A DNA stretch of 34,901 bases from the NCBI GenBank assembly GCA_903951445.1, contig CAJBBZ010000083.1, forward strand, positions 1 to 34,901, in the 5' to 3' direction. The DNA is from an uncultured beta proteobacterium. Lineage in GTDB: Bacteria; Pseudomonadota; Gammaproteobacteria; Burkholderiales; Burkholderiaceae_C. Position 1 is the stretch's first letter; every line of letters begins with the position of its first letter. This document shows, one piece after another, positions 7,465 through 15,581 of this stretch. The notes beneath the pieces were generated by a model, which was given only the letters and a program-made list of their open reading frames with translations, was not told the origin of the DNA and ran no database searches. Made by a program: the position numbers and the translations under genes.

Positions 7465-9417
7465 ATGACTGATTCTTTGATCGCATCGGGCGAATTCGCG
7501 CCCGAGAACACCTTTTCCACCCAAGACGGCGAGGCTTTCCAGCCGGACCACAGCGCCGAGCAGGCCATCTCGGACGATGCCGTAGCCGCTACTGACGAAG
7601 CGCAAGCGGCGCCAGCCGAGCCCAACGGCTTTTTGACACTGGACCTCGCGCCTGAGCTGATAAAAGCCTGTATGGACTTGGGTTACACCCAGCCCACTCC
7701 GGTGCAAACCAAAGTGATTCCCTTGGCGTTACCCACCGACGGAGCAGACAAGGGCGCTAAAAAATACATCGACCTGATGGTGTCCAGCCAAACCGGCAGC
7801 GGCAAGACCGCTGCGTTTTTGCTACCGGTATTGCACACCTTGCTCAAGCAAATGGCGCAGGCCGAAGCCGATGAGCGCCAGGCCTATGAAGACGCCGTGG
7901 CGCAAGCCGCTGCCAATGGCGAAGCGCCTCCTAAGCGCCCCAAACGCAAAGACCCGACCAATGCACGCAATTTCAAAGCCCCCACGCCTGGCGCGCTGAT
8001 TGTTTGCCCCACCCGTGAATTAGCCCAGCAAGTGGCGCATGACGCGATCGACCTGGTTCAGCATTGCCGTGGTCTGCGCGTTGCCAATATCGTAGGCGGC
8101 ATGCCTTATCAGTTGCAAATTGCCAAGCTGCAAAACGCCAATCTGGTCGTGGCCACGCCAGGCCGTTTGCTTGATTTGCAGCGCTCTATGCAAATCAAGC
8201 TAGACCAAGTGCAATTTTTGGTGGTCGATGAGGCGGACCGCATGCTCGATCTGGGTTTTTCCGACGACCTCGCCGAGATCAACCAGCTCACCATCGACCG
8301 CAAACAAACCATGATGTTCAGCGCCACCTTTGCGCCGCGCATTCAGCAATTGGCGGCCCGCGTGATGCGCGAACCCCAGCGTGTGAGCATCGACAACCCA
8401 CAGGAAAAGCACGTCAACATCAAGCAGGTTTTGTACTGGGCCGATAACGCCCAGCACAAGCGCAAGCTGCTGGACCACTGGCTGCGCGACACGGGCATCA
8501 ACCAAGCCATTGTGTTCGCCAGCACGCAGATTGAATGCGACGGCTTGGCCAACGATTTACAGCAAGACGGCTTTGATGCCGTGGCCTTGCACGGCGCGCT
8601 GAGCCAAGGATTGCGCAACCGCCGCTTGATGGCGCTGCGCCAGGGCCAGGTGCAGATTTTGGTGGCGACCGATGTAGCCGCGCGCGGCATCGACGTGCCC
8701 ACGATTACCCATGTGTTTAACTTCGGCCTGCCCATGAAGGCCGAGGACTACACCCACCGCATTGGCCGTACCGGCCGGGCAGGACGTGACGGTTTGGCGA
8801 TCACCTTTGCCGAATTGCGCGACCGCCGCAAGATTTTTGATATCGAGGCCTACACCCGCCAGCCGATCAAGGCCGAAGTGGTAGCCGGTTTAGAGCCCAA
8901 GCAACGCATTCCCGAAGCGCCTCGCCCCGGTTTTGCTGCGCGCAATGGTGGTGGTGGCCGCGATGCACGTGGCCCGAGCCGTGGCTTTGCAGGTCCGCGT
9001 GAAGGCGGCTTTGGTGGCGGCGACCGCCGTGGCGGTTTTGCCGATGCCGGTACCCGCGAATTCCGTGGTGCGGCCCGCGAAGGCTTTAGCTACGAGCGCA
9101 AAGGCGGCTTTAATGACCGCTTTGCAGGTCAAGGCGCACCGCGTGGCGACTTTGCCCCGCGCCGCGATTTCGCGCCTCGCGCGGATGCCGGTGCACCGCG
9201 CGGTGACTTCGCGCCACGCCGTGATTTCGCGCCCCGCGCCGATGCCGGTGCCCCGCGTGCAGACTTTGCCCCGCGCAAAGATTTTGCGCCTCGTGCGGAC
9301 TTTGCTCCGAGGAAGCCAGCACCTGGCAAGTCTGCAGGCTTTGCTAAACCCGGTAACGGCGGCAAAGTGTTTGTGCCGCGTGATGCGAAAAAGCGCCCTG
9401 CGCGTAGCCCAAGTTAA
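7465..9417 (+). CDS. DEAD-box ATP-dependent RNA helicase with repetitive basic tail
   Basis: A 650-residue RNA helicase of the RhlE/DeaD-like group. The core has FLTLDLAPELIKA with the Q motif (GYTQPTPVQ, 73-81), motif I SSQTGSGKT (107-115), PTRELAQQ (182-189), TPGRLLD (231-237), DEAD (255-258), SAT (286-288), ATDVAARGID (401-410) and HRIGRTGRAGR (431-441). Between motifs I and Ia is an extra charged stretch (about 130-175, AEADERQAYED...PPKRPKRKDP) not seen in minimal helicases. The C-terminal 170 residues are Gly/Arg-rich and then built of DFAPR repeats, probably an RNA-binding tail. ATG 7465 (MTDSLIASGEF) is preferred over an upstream in-frame start at 7417, which falls in the leader hairpins. 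A terminator follows at 9471. Confidence 0.95.
   Translation: MTDSLIASGEFAPENTFSTQDGEAFQPDHSAEQAISDDAVAATDEAQAAPAEPNGFLTLDLAPELIKACMDLGYTQPTPVQTKVIPLALPTDGADKGAKKYIDLMVSSQTGSGKTAAFLLPVLHTLLKQMAQAEADERQAYEDAVAQAAANGEAPPKRPKRKDPTNARNFKAPTPGALIVCPTRELAQQVAHDAIDLVQHCRGLRVANIVGGMPYQLQIAKLQNANLVVATPGRLLDLQRSMQIKLDQVQFLVVDEADRMLDLGFSDDLAEINQLTIDRKQTMMFSATFAPRIQQLAARVMREPQRVSIDNPQEKHVNIKQVLYWADNAQHKRKLLDHWLRDTGINQAIVFASTQIECDGLANDLQQDGFDAVALHGALSQGLRNRRLMALRQGQVQILVATDVAARGIDVPTITHVFNFGLPMKAEDYTHRIGRTGRAGRDGLAITFAELRDRRKIFDIEAYTRQPIKAEVVAGLEPKQRIPEAPRPGFAARNGGGGRDARGPSRGFAGPREGGFGGGDRRGGFADAGTREFRGAAREGFSYERKGGFNDRFAGQGAPRGDFAPRRDFAPRADAGAPRGDFAPRRDFAPRADAGAPRADFAPRKDFAPRADFAPRKPAPGKSAGFAKPGNGGKVFVPRDAKKRPARSPS
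9133..9310 (+). repeat. 57-bp tandem repeat encoding DFAPR motifs in the helicase tail
   Basis: Two full 57-bp units (9133-9189 and 9190-9246) encode GAPRGDFAPRRDFAPRADA, and a third diverged unit begins at 9247 and decays to ADFAPRK by about 9310. The reading frame is kept. Third-base differences between units show that they are not a very recent duplication. Confidence 0.9.
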
Positions 9418-9470
9418 GTAGCTTGGTAGAGCGCCATGCCGGTCTGAGCCAGCAAGGTGTTATTTAGACC

Positions 9471-9499
9471 ATGGCCGCATGTATTGCGGCCATTTTTTT
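9471..9499 (+). terminator. Intrinsic terminator after the RNA helicase
   Basis: ATGGCCGC (9471-9478) pairs perfectly with GCGGCCAT (9486-9493) around a 7-nt loop, followed by T7 (9493-9499). Confidence 0.93.
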
Positions 9500-9803
9500 A
9501 AGCAAAGATTTACCAGAACGTGTCCAATTCGGCTGGCTATTGAGCGCAGAACAAGCGTGCCGTGGCGATCTCATGAGACCTTAACCTTGAGGCTGGAATG
9601 GTGAGCTTATTCCAAAATCTTGTGTATGAGCAAAACGCCTAACTTCGACTTTGATCGATTAAAGGGGCGTCTTTGGTAACTCCTACTTTACGCCTTAGTT
9701 GGCATAAGGTGCCTTGGCCCAAAGCAAGCCCGGCTGCCATGGCCATCCGTCCTAACTAGTCAAGGCTATACTGAAACGAAGTGACGAAAATCGTTTGGAA
9801 TTT
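9500..9803 (+). other. Gene-free region before the XRE-cupin regulator
   Basis: No coding frame, tRNA or repeat is recognised. The base composition is somewhat more AT-rich than the flanking genes. Only the last 40 bases hold clear signals: the -10-like TATACT at 9767 and the inverted repeat at 9774-9796. Confidence 0.6.
9767..9796 (+). promoter_or_regulatory. Putative promoter and operator of the XRE-cupin regulator
   Basis: TATACT (9767-9772) is a good -10. Directly after it, AAACGA (9774-9779) and TCGTTT (9791-9796) form an inverted repeat with an 11-nt spacer, placed over the expected transcription start. The position would suit autorepression by the regulator. No clear -35 is seen. Confidence 0.45.
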
Positions 9804-10397
9804 ATGTCAAACAGCCCATCTTTAGAGGTTTTTCTCGGCAAGGCCATCCGCGAAAAGCGACTAGGTCACGGCCTAACGATTGCGGACGTTTCTGAACGGG
9901 CCGGTATCAGCCGGGGGATGCTTTCAAAGATCGAGAACGCGCAAACCGCCACCAGCCTAGACACCTTGCAGCGCATTGCATCCGCGCTAGGGGTTTCCTT
10001 GTCGATGCTGTTTAGAGACTTTGGTATCGAGGGTGGCTCTGCCCAGCATGTGCGCAACGGCCAGGGAATGCAAGTGGTGCGCCGCGGTACCAAAAGTGGG
10101 CATACCTACCATTTGCTGGCCTACGACCAAGGCCCGACCAAAACCTTTGAACCGTTTCTGATCACCATTGACAACCAAAGTGAAGTTTTCCCGGATTTTG
10201 AGCATCCGGGTACAGAATTTATTTACATGCTGGAAGGGCGGATGGACTACCGCCATGGCGAGCAAATTTACTCTTTGGTCCCTGGAGATTCACTGACTTT
10301 TCGTGGCGAAGTTCCCCATGGGCCGGGCGTGCTGCACGAGGTTCCAATTCGCTTCATCACGGTGATCGTGTACCCCATTCGAGGAGATATTGAGTAG
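9804..10397 (+). CDS. XRE-family transcriptional regulator with cupin domain
   Basis: A 197-residue DNA-binding regulator. Residues 13-68 are an HTH_3 fold (IREKRLGHGLTIADVSERAG, ISRGMLSKIENAQTATSLDT) and residues about 110-192 form a cupin (HPGTEFIYMLEGRMDYRHG, then LVPGDSLTFRGEVPHGP), which usually senses a small ligand. It lies 93 nt before the methylamine operon, in the same direction, and is the obvious candidate for its specific regulator; members of this family often sit beside polyamine, amine or amino acid catabolic operons. ATG 9804 (MSNSPSLEVF) is chosen over TTG 9795. The effector is unknown; methylamine, gamma-glutamylmethylamide or N-methylglutamate are reasonable guesses. Confidence 0.9.
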   Translation: MSNSPSLEVFLGKAIREKRLGHGLTIADVSERAGISRGMLSKIENAQTATSLDTLQRIASALGVSLSMLFRDFGIEGGSAQHVRNGQGMQVVRRGTKSGHTYHLLAYDQGPTKTFEPFLITIDNQSEVFPDFEHPGTEFIYMLEGRMDYRHGEQIYSLVPGDSLTFRGEVPHGPGVLHEVPIRFITVIVYPIRGDIE

Positions 10398-10416
10398 TTT
10401 TCCCGGAGTTTTTTGT

Positions 10417-10490
10417 TTATTCTTAAGAATAATAGTTGCATTCAAAGAATTTTCGATGCATACTTACCGCCAGAACTTTAGAGAATTCTC
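10417..10490 (+). promoter_or_regulatory. Sigma70 promoter and palindromes upstream of the NMG operon
   Basis: TTGCAT (10436-10441), a 17-nt spacer and CATACT (10459-10464) make a good sigma70 promoter. A perfect 16-bp palindrome TTATTCTTAAGAATAA (10417-10432) lies just upstream of the -35. A looser inverted repeat with arms TGCAT (10437-10441) and ATGCA (10456-10460) spans the promoter spacer. A perfect 10-bp palindrome GAGAATTCTC (10481-10490) touches the start codon. The shared TTC-GAA core suggests several operators for one dimeric protein, probably the XRE-cupin regulator. Regulator identity is inferred. Confidence 0.6.
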
Positions 10491-11732
10491 ATGCCTTGGC
10501 GACTCCTCAAATTTGCCCTATCGGACCGACATCCTGAGCCACGGATGTTTACACCGCATGGGCAATTAAAGTCCAGCTATGACGTGGTCATCATCGGCGC
10601 AGGCGGTCATGGCCTGGCCAGTGCCTATTACCTGGCGCGTGACCATGGCATTACCAATGTGGCGGTCATCGAGCAAGGCTACATTGGCGGTGGCAATACC
10701 GGGCGCAATACCACCATCATTCGCTCCAATTACCTCACGCCCGAGGGCGTCAAGTTCTACGACGAGTCGGTGCGGCTCTGGCAGGATCTGGCCACCGACT
10801 TTGACCTCAATCTCTTTTATTCGACGCGCGGCCATTTCACCTTAGCGCATACCGATGCTTCGCTGCGCACCATGCGCTGGCGTGCCGAAGTCAATAAGCA
10901 TTACGGCGTGGACTCTGAGCTTGTGTTCCCAGATTTCATTCAAAAAGCCATTCCTTCGATGGATATGACGTGCGCCGGACACGCGCCGGTGATGGGTGCG
11001 CTCTACCATGCGCCTGGTGCGATCGCCCGCCATGATGCAGTTGCATGGGGATACGGTCGTGGCGCGGATATGCGCGGGGTGGAGATACATCAGCAAACCC
11101 GCGTGCTGGACATCATGACGCGCGGTGGTCGGGTTACCGGGGTAAAAACCACGCGCGGCGACATTGCTTGCGGCAAGGTATTGTGCGCAGTGGCGGGCTC
11201 TACGCCGCGCATTCTCAAGATGCTGGATTTGCGCAGCCCGATCTACATCCACCCCTTGCAAGCCATGGTCAGTGAACCCATGAAGCAATGGCTCGACCCG
11301 ATTATTGTGTCGGGTAGCTTGCATGTATATATCAGCCAGACGGCGCGCGGCGAATTGGTCATGGGTGCGTCGCTAGATCCTTACGAATTGCACTCCACCC
11401 GCTCGACCCTGGACTTTACCGAGAGCCTGAGCGCGCACATGGTGGAATTGCTGCCCCATTTGTCGCAGGCCAAAATCGTACGCCAATGGGCGGGTATGGC
11501 CGATATGACGCCCGACTTTGCGCCGATTATGGGGAAGACACCGGTCGAAGGTTTTTACCTCGATGCCGGCTGGGGCACTTGGGGCTTTAAAGCCACGCCG
11601 GTAGCGGGCAAAACCATGTCCTACACCGTGGCCAATGACCGGGCACACCCACTTATCGAAGGCTTTGGCTTTGACCGGTTTGAGCGCTATGCGCCCACCG
11701 GTGAAAAGGGTGCCGCTTCGGTCGGCCATTGA
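10491..11732 (+). CDS. mgdA: N-methylglutamate dehydrogenase subunit A (sarcosine oxidase beta-like)
   Basis: A 413-residue flavoprotein of the DAO family, closest in pattern to SoxB. The Rossmann FAD motif is DVVIIGAGGHGLASAYYLAR (31-50), followed by GGGNTGRNTTIIRSNYL (66-82), a SoxB hallmark. H181 in ARHDAVAWGYGR corresponds to the histidine region that binds FMN covalently in heterotetrameric sarcosine oxidase. The C-terminus (DAGWGTWGFKATP) is also typical. The neighbours gmaS and mgsABC identify the substrate as N-methylglutamate rather than sarcosine. An internal ATG at 10545 is possible, but the N-terminal LLKFALSDRHPEP resembles the SoxB leader, so 10491 is kept. It is the first gene of an eight-gene operon and 10 nt before mgdB. 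Confidence 0.88.
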   Translation: MPWRLLKFALSDRHPEPRMFTPHGQLKSSYDVVIIGAGGHGLASAYYLARDHGITNVAVIEQGYIGGGNTGRNTTIIRSNYLTPEGVKFYDESVRLWQDLATDFDLNLFYSTRGHFTLAHTDASLRTMRWRAEVNKHYGVDSELVFPDFIQKAIPSMDMTCAGHAPVMGALYHAPGAIARHDAVAWGYGRGADMRGVEIHQQTRVLDIMTRGGRVTGVKTTRGDIACGKVLCAVAGSTPRILKMLDLRSPIYIHPLQAMVSEPMKQWLDPIIVSGSLHVYISQTARGELVMGASLDPYELHSTRSTLDFTESLSAHMVELLPHLSQAKIVRQWAGMADMTPDFAPIMGKTPVEGFYLDAGWGTWGFKATPVAGKTMSYTVANDRAHPLIEGFGFDRFERYAPTGEKGAASVGH

Positions 11733-11742
11733 GGAGCGCACC

Positions 11743-11997
11743 ATGAAAATCATGACTTGCCCCATCAACGGCCCGCGCCTGATTTCGGAGTTTGCGTATT
11801 GGGGTGAATGCAAAACCATGCCCGATCCTGCAAGCTCTACCGATGTGCAATGGGCGGACTATGTATTTAACAAGAACGGCGCACCGGGCATCAAGCACGA
11901 ATGGTGGTGCCACACGCCCAGCAATACCTGGTTTATTGCGGTGCGCGACACGGTGTCTGATGTGATTGAAAAGACCTTTCTCTATGGCCAGCAGTAA
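11743..11997 (+). CDS. mgdB: N-methylglutamate dehydrogenase subunit B (sarcosine oxidase delta-like)
   Basis: An 84-residue protein with the SoxD pattern: MTCPINGPR-x-ISEF near the start, WADYVFNKNGAPG in the middle and EWWCHTPSNTWFIAVRDT near the end. SoxD of sarcosine oxidase binds zinc through two Cys near the N-terminus plus a His and Cys further on. Here the second N-terminal Cys of the C-P-x-C motif is replaced (CPING) and the Cys after the His is missing (HTPSNTW), so the classical zinc site is not intact. This may be normal for the methylglutamate dehydrogenase branch. ATG 11743 follows a GAGGAG Shine-Dalgarno sequence; the gene overlaps mgdC by 14 nt. Confidence 0.87.
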   Translation: MKIMTCPINGPRLISEFAYWGECKTMPDPASSTDVQWADYVFNKNGAPGIKHEWWCHTPSNTWFIAVRDTVSDVIEKTFLYGQQ

Positions 11998-14929
11998 CTT
12001 CATGCGCCTGCCGCCCCAACATGGCGAGTGGATCGACCGCGCAAGCGCATTGCCTTTTCGTTTTGAAGGCCAAAGCTTCAGCGGCTTTGCGGGTGACCGC
12101 ATTAGTGCGGCTCTTTGGGCTGCTGATCAGCGCGTTCTGGGTCGCTCCTTCAAATACCACAGAGCGCGTGGTGTATTGACGCTGGCCAACCATGACATCA
12201 ATGTCATGTTGCAAACAGACCAGGCCATGAATATCCGTGGCGATGTCGAGGCACTGGTGGCAGGCATGGATTTGCGTGTGGTCAACACGGCAGGTGGTGT
12301 TCACCATGACCGGAACCGCTTCATGGGCCTGCTGGCGCGCTTTCTGCCCGTGGGTTTTTACTACAAAGCTTTCCACACCAAGCTACTCTTTCCCTTGTGG
12401 GAACGCGTGATCCGCGATTTTTCCGGTTTGGGCAAGCTCGATCTGAGCAAGCCTGCCTTGCACACACCCAAGCGCTATGATTTTTGCGATGTGCTGGTAA
12501 TCGGCGCAGGTCTTTCGGGCCTACAAGCGGCCTTACACGCTGCGCGCTCTGGGGCCCAGGTCGTGGTGGTCGACGAAAACGCGCGCAGCGGTGGTAGCGC
12601 CAGCTACCAACTCGGCGCGGATACTGCATCCTTAGAGGCCTTGCACCAACTGCAAGCTGCGGTGGCAGCGCAACCGCTCATCCGCCTGCTTACCGACACC
12701 GTTGCCGCAGGCTACTACGCTGACCACTGGGTCGCGCTGGTGGACGCGCAGCGCATGACCAAGCTGCGTGCTAAATCTGTGGTGGTGGCCACCGGGGCCT
12801 TCGAGCTGCCTGCGGTATTTCGCCACAACGACATCCCCGGCATCATGACCGGCGGCGCAGCCCAACGGCTGATTAACCGCTACGCGGTGCGCCCCATGCA
12901 CACCGCAGTGGCGCTGGTGGCCAATAGCGAAGGATTTACTGCCGTGCTCGATGTCCTGCGCGCGGGCGTGAAAGTCGCCGCCGTGGCCGATATGCGTAGC
13001 CATGTCCCCGCTTGTGCCGCGCGTGACGCGGTGTGCGCAGCCGGTGTGCGCGTGCTAGACGGCTGGGCCATTTACGAAGCCCATGCAGGCGACAGTGGAC
13101 GCAAACTCACCGGTGTGACCCTTGCGCGCTTAATGGCCGATGGACAAGCCGATACCAGCAGCCAAGAACCTATTGCCTGCGACGGCGTTATCATGAGCGT
13201 GGGCTATGCGCCTGCTTCCAACCTCTTGTACCAAGCGGGTACGAGCATGGGCTGGTCCGATGCTGTGCAGCAGTTTGTACCGGCCAAGCTGCCTGCGGGC
13301 ATATTCGCTTGCGGACGGGTCAACGGCGTTTACGACAACGCTGCCAAGGCGCTGGACGGACAGCGCGCCGGTATGCTGGCTGCTGCCCACTGCGGTTTCG
13401 CCAGCCTAGAGGCGGTGCCAGCTGTGCCCGCGCCGCTGCATTGCCCTAGCCATCCCTGGCCCATCGTGGCCCATCCGCAGGGCAAGAACTTTGTCGACTT
13501 CGACGAAGACCTACAGCTCAAAGATTTTTATAACGCGGCGCAAGAGGGCTACGACAACATCGAGCTCATGAAGCGCTACACCACCAACGGCATGGGCCCC
13601 AGCCAGGGCAAGCATTCCAATATGACGGCGCTGCGGGTATTGGCGCGCATCACCGGTAAAACGCCGATCGAGGTCGGCACCACCACTGCGCGGCCCTTCT
13701 TTCATCCGGTGCCGATATCGCATCTGGCCGGGCGCGGCTTCAACCCCGAGCGGCATACTCCCATGCGCGCCCTGCACGCGCAGGCTGGCGCCGTCTGGAT
13801 GGCAGCTGGTATGTGGCAGCGTCCCGAGTACTACGCGGTAGCGGGCCGTTCGCGCATGCAATGCATACGCGAAGAGGCGATGAACGTTCGCCAAGGCGTG
13901 GGCATCATCGATGTGGGCACGCTGGGCAAGCTCGAAGTGATAGGCCCGCAAGCCGCTGAATTTTTGGAGCGCGTCTACATCTCGCGCTACGCCAATTTGG
14001 CGGTAGGCATGACCCGTTACGCGGTGATGTGCGATGAGTCTGGCGTGGTGATTGACGACGGCGTGGTGGCCCGCCTGGGCGAGCAGCATTTTTATTTCAC
14101 CACCACCACTTCGGGCGCGGCTACGGTTTACCGCGAGCTCTCGCGCTTGAACACCATGTGGCGCATGGACTGCGGCATCGTTAACCATACCGGCGCGTTT
14201 GCCGGGGTGAATCTGGCCGGGCCGCAGGCCCGCCAACTTTTGGCAACGCTGACCGCAGCCGACCTGGACGGTAGCGCCTTTCCCTATCTGGGTGTGCGCG
14301 CCATCGAGGTCGCTGGTATTACGGCACGCGCCATGCGCGTGGGTTTTGTGGGCGAATGGGGCTACGAAATCCATGTGCCGGCCGAGCACGGCGCTGCGCT
14401 GTGGCAGGCCCTGATGCAAGCCGGTGCACACCTGGGCATACGCCCCTTTGGCGTGGAGGCGCAGCGCTTGTTGCGGCTGGAGAAGGGGCACATCATCATC
14501 GGCCAGGACACCGACGGCTTGACCGTTCCTCGCGAGGCCGGATTAGGCTGGGCGGCCAAATTGGACAAACCTTTCTTCATTGGCCAGCGCAGCCTGCAGG
14601 CGATTGCCAAGCAGCCGCAAAAGCAGACACTGGTCGGCTTCACCATGGACCTACCCGGCATGGACGCCAGCCAGGACAGCCACCCAGACATGCCCGCAGA
14701 AAGCCACCTAGTTATCGTGGACGGCGAGATCCGCGGGCGTATCACCAGCGTGGCCTTCAGCCCTGCGCTGGGCAAAGTCATCGGCATGGTCTATGTCACA
14801 CCGGCACTTAGCGCGGTAGGCACCCCCCTGCCCCTGCGCCTGACCAACGGGAAGATGGTGCACGCGCAGGTGGTGGCGCTGCCCTTTTACGACGCTACCG
14901 GTGCCCGCCAAAAGGAGGCTAGCGCATGA
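11984..14929 (+). CDS. mgdC: N-methylglutamate dehydrogenase subunit C (sarcosine oxidase alpha-like)
   Basis: The large 981-residue subunit. Order of parts: N-terminal ferredoxin-like segment (FRFEGQSFSGFAGDRISAAL, then GRSFKYHRARG), FAD/NAD-binding Rossmann domain with VLVIGAGLSGLQAALHAARS (170-189), a middle SoxA domain, and a C-terminal GcvT/aminomethyltransferase-like folate-binding domain from about residue 590 to the end (GIIDVGTLGKLEVIGP, GFVGEWGYEIHVP). The GcvT-like part suggests that the methyl carbon can be passed to tetrahydrofolate as the methylene group. Start ATG 11984 overlaps mgdB by 14 nt; ATG 12002, just after the mgdB stop, is an alternative giving six fewer residues. It overlaps mgdD by 4 nt (ATGA). 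Confidence 0.88.
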   Translation: MASSNFMRLPPQHGEWIDRASALPFRFEGQSFSGFAGDRISAALWAADQRVLGRSFKYHRARGVLTLANHDINVMLQTDQAMNIRGDVEALVAGMDLRVVNTAGGVHHDRNRFMGLLARFLPVGFYYKAFHTKLLFPLWERVIRDFSGLGKLDLSKPALHTPKRYDFCDVLVIGAGLSGLQAALHAARSGAQVVVVDENARSGGSASYQLGADTASLEALHQLQAAVAAQPLIRLLTDTVAAGYYADHWVALVDAQRMTKLRAKSVVVATGAFELPAVFRHNDIPGIMTGGAAQRLINRYAVRPMHTAVALVANSEGFTAVLDVLRAGVKVAAVADMRSHVPACAARDAVCAAGVRVLDGWAIYEAHAGDSGRKLTGVTLARLMADGQADTSSQEPIACDGVIMSVGYAPASNLLYQAGTSMGWSDAVQQFVPAKLPAGIFACGRVNGVYDNAAKALDGQRAGMLAAAHCGFASLEAVPAVPAPLHCPSHPWPIVAHPQGKNFVDFDEDLQLKDFYNAAQEGYDNIELMKRYTTNGMGPSQGKHSNMTALRVLARITGKTPIEVGTTTARPFFHPVPISHLAGRGFNPERHTPMRALHAQAGAVWMAAGMWQRPEYYAVAGRSRMQCIREEAMNVRQGVGIIDVGTLGKLEVIGPQAAEFLERVYISRYANLAVGMTRYAVMCDESGVVIDDGVVARLGEQHFYFTTTTSGAATVYRELSRLNTMWRMDCGIVNHTGAFAGVNLAGPQARQLLATLTAADLDGSAFPYLGVRAIEVAGITARAMRVGFVGEWGYEIHVPAEHGAALWQALMQAGAHLGIRPFGVEAQRLLRLEKGHIIIGQDTDGLTVPREAGLGWAAKLDKPFFIGQRSLQAIAKQPQKQTLVGFTMDLPGMDASQDSHPDMPAESHLVIVDGEIRGRITSVAFSPALGKVIGMVYVTPALSAVGTPLPLRLTNGKMVHAQVVALPFYDATGARQKEASA

Positions 14930-15531
14930 ACACCCTGACGCAGGCCCCCCAACGCGCTTCACCTTTTGCGCTGGCGCAGCACTGGTCCGCTCAAGATACA
15001 GGCCCGGCGGCCTCCGACCTTACCCTGACAGACCGTTCGCTACAGACCGCCCGCTGGGGCTGCAAAGGCCCAGCCGCGCCACATTGGCTGGCCGAACACG
15101 GCCTACCCGTGCCGCCCGAGTACAACCGCTACTGCGAACTAGCGACCAGTGGCCTGGTCGCGCGCTTAGGTGTTACCGAATTCCTGATAGAGGCTGACGC
15201 CGCAACCCTCGCCTCGCTGCACGACGCAGCCATGCCCGCAGGTCGGGTTCACGGCCTGTACCCGGTCTTGCGCCAGGACGCTGCCTTGCAGTTGGAGGGC
15301 CCCGCCTTGCACACGCTGTTGCGCCAAGTCTGCTCGGTCGATTTACAAGCCCGTGAGAACCCAGCGGATGCCGTGTTCCTCACCACCATGGTGGGCGTTG
15401 GCGTGACCCTGTTGTGGCGCGGCAATGCGCTGCTGCTGTGGGCCGATGGCACCATGGGCAGTTATTTGTGGGACACATTGGCAGAGGTGGCGCGCGATTG
15501 CGGCAGCCTGCGCCTGCGCCCCGCGCCTTAA
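14926..15531 (+). CDS. mgdD: N-methylglutamate dehydrogenase subunit D (sarcosine oxidase gamma-like)
   Basis: A 201-residue protein in the SoxG position and size class. SoxG subunits are poorly conserved; here the call rests on the operon place, the ATGA overlap with mgdC, and patterns such as [20 protein letters not shown] and the later [20 protein letters not shown], similar to the GcvT-like fold of SoxG. It completes the four-subunit flavoenzyme. A 50-nt gap with AAAAGGAG separates it from gmaS. Confidence 0.82.
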   Translation: MNTLTQAPQRASPFALAQHWSAQDTGPAASDLTLTDRSLQTARWGCKGPAAPHWLAEHGLPVPPEYNRYCELATSGLVARLGVTEFLIEADAATLASLHDAAMPAGRVHGLYPVLRQDAALQLEGPALHTLLRQVCSVDLQARENPADAVFLTTMVGVGVTLLWRGNALLLWADGTMGSYLWDTLAEVARDCGSLRLRPAP

Positions 15532-15581
15532 TTTTTTTCCTAAGCACCCCGACCCATTGCCCAAATAAAAGGAGACATACG

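Noticed and set aside
9133..9310. Possible CRISPR or satellite array
   Set aside because: Repeats are contiguous, without spacers, and keep the reading frame of the helicase tail.
13511..14491. Long minus-strand open frame opposite mgdC
   Set aside because: Same reason: antisense shadow with biased composition and no domain.
10491..15531. Reading the first four operon genes as sarcosine oxidase SoxBDAG
   Set aside because: The subunit families are the same, but linkage to gmaS and mgsABC and the altered SoxD zinc motif favour methylglutamate dehydrogenase; no glycine betaine, glyA or purU genes are adjacent.
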